Shown here in pieces: positions 4,972 through 5,030 of a stretch of 5,030 bases of DNA. Within the stretch, counting starts at the first letter, position 1. The number at the start of each line of letters is the position of its first letter. Source of the stretch: Peptococcaceae bacterium (GTDB taxonomy: Bacteria > Bacillota > DSM-521 > Neomoorellales > Neomoorellaceae); NCBI GenBank assembly GCA_003509545.1, contig DOLC01000095.1, positions 1 to 5,030 on the forward strand, given 5' to 3'. The translations under genes were made by a program, and so were the position numbers. The notes under the pieces are model-generated. The model saw only the letters and a program-made list of their open reading frames with translations. It ran no database searches and was not told the origin of the DNA.

Positions 4972-5030
4972 ATGAAAAAAGAGGCGATTACCCCCCCCCC
5001 CCCCCACCCCACCCCCACCCCCCCCCCCCC
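4972..5030 (+). CDS. Start of a further gene, cut off by the C-rich end (partial, unidentified)
   Basis: ATG 4972 has AAGGAGG (4956-4962) at 9 nt spacing and reads MKKEAIT before the sequence turns into cytosines. It would be the fifth gene of the operon, 37 nt after the second STAS gene. An alternative ATG at 4953, in another frame (MKEEITNEKRGDY), has its own AGGAGGTGA (4936-4944) at a somewhat long spacing. Neither gives enough sequence to name a family. Confidence 0.4.
   Translation, partial: MKKEAITPPPPHPTPTPPP
4990..5030. other. C-rich low-complexity tail, probable sequencing or assembly artefact
   Basis: From about 4990 to the end the sequence is cytosine broken only by three adenines. 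It starts abruptly inside what looks like the beginning of a gene and runs to the last base, the pattern of a degraded contig end. I would not translate it. Confidence 0.75.

Overview
The window looks like an accessory stretch of a Gram-positive, Firmicutes-type chromosome, perhaps a thermophilic spore-former of the Moorella/Desulfotomaculum kind. The evidence is strong AGGAGG-type ribosome binding sites, frequent GTG and TTG starts, a SpoIIE/RsbU-type partner-switching operon and a class I cyclic di-GMP riboswitch. The taxon is an inference from style and gene content, not a match.

Layout. Positions 1-170 hold GC-rich sequence rich in potential RNA stems, with no supported gene. Positions about 177-1555 are an apparently intact IS110-family insertion sequence, bounded by a 16-bp perfect inverted repeat. 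It has a stem-rich leader of about 185 nt (a candidate bridge RNA) and one DEDD transposase gene. Just outside its right end are a sigma-A-like promoter (1585-1613), a cyclic di-GMP-I aptamer (1666-1763) and an intrinsic terminator (1803-1844). Positions 1859-2190 carry, on the minus strand, the decayed C-terminal part of a DDE integrase-type transposase with stops and a frameshift.

From 2302 to 4934 four tightly packed plus-strand genes form a partner-switching module. They are a fusion protein (zinc-binding cysteines, a PilZ-like region, PAS, and an RsbW-type ATPase/kinase), a STAS antagonist, a stand-alone PP2C/SpoIIE-type phosphatase, and a second STAS protein. Genes 2-3 and 3-4 overlap and genes 1-2 are almost contiguous, so they should be one transcript. 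In the expected logic the phosphatase dephosphorylates the STAS proteins, which then bind the HATPase protein and release its target (a sigma factor or other partner not encoded here). A further gene begins at about 4972 but is lost in a C-rich tail that looks like an assembly or read artefact.

The most interesting point is regulatory. The riboswitch shows a mutually exclusive P1/antiterminator pairing that predicts an OFF switch. The next intact gene on its strand encodes a signalling protein with a degenerate PilZ-like region, so cyclic di-GMP might touch this pathway at two levels. The transposase relic between them leaves open whether the riboswitch still controls the operon.
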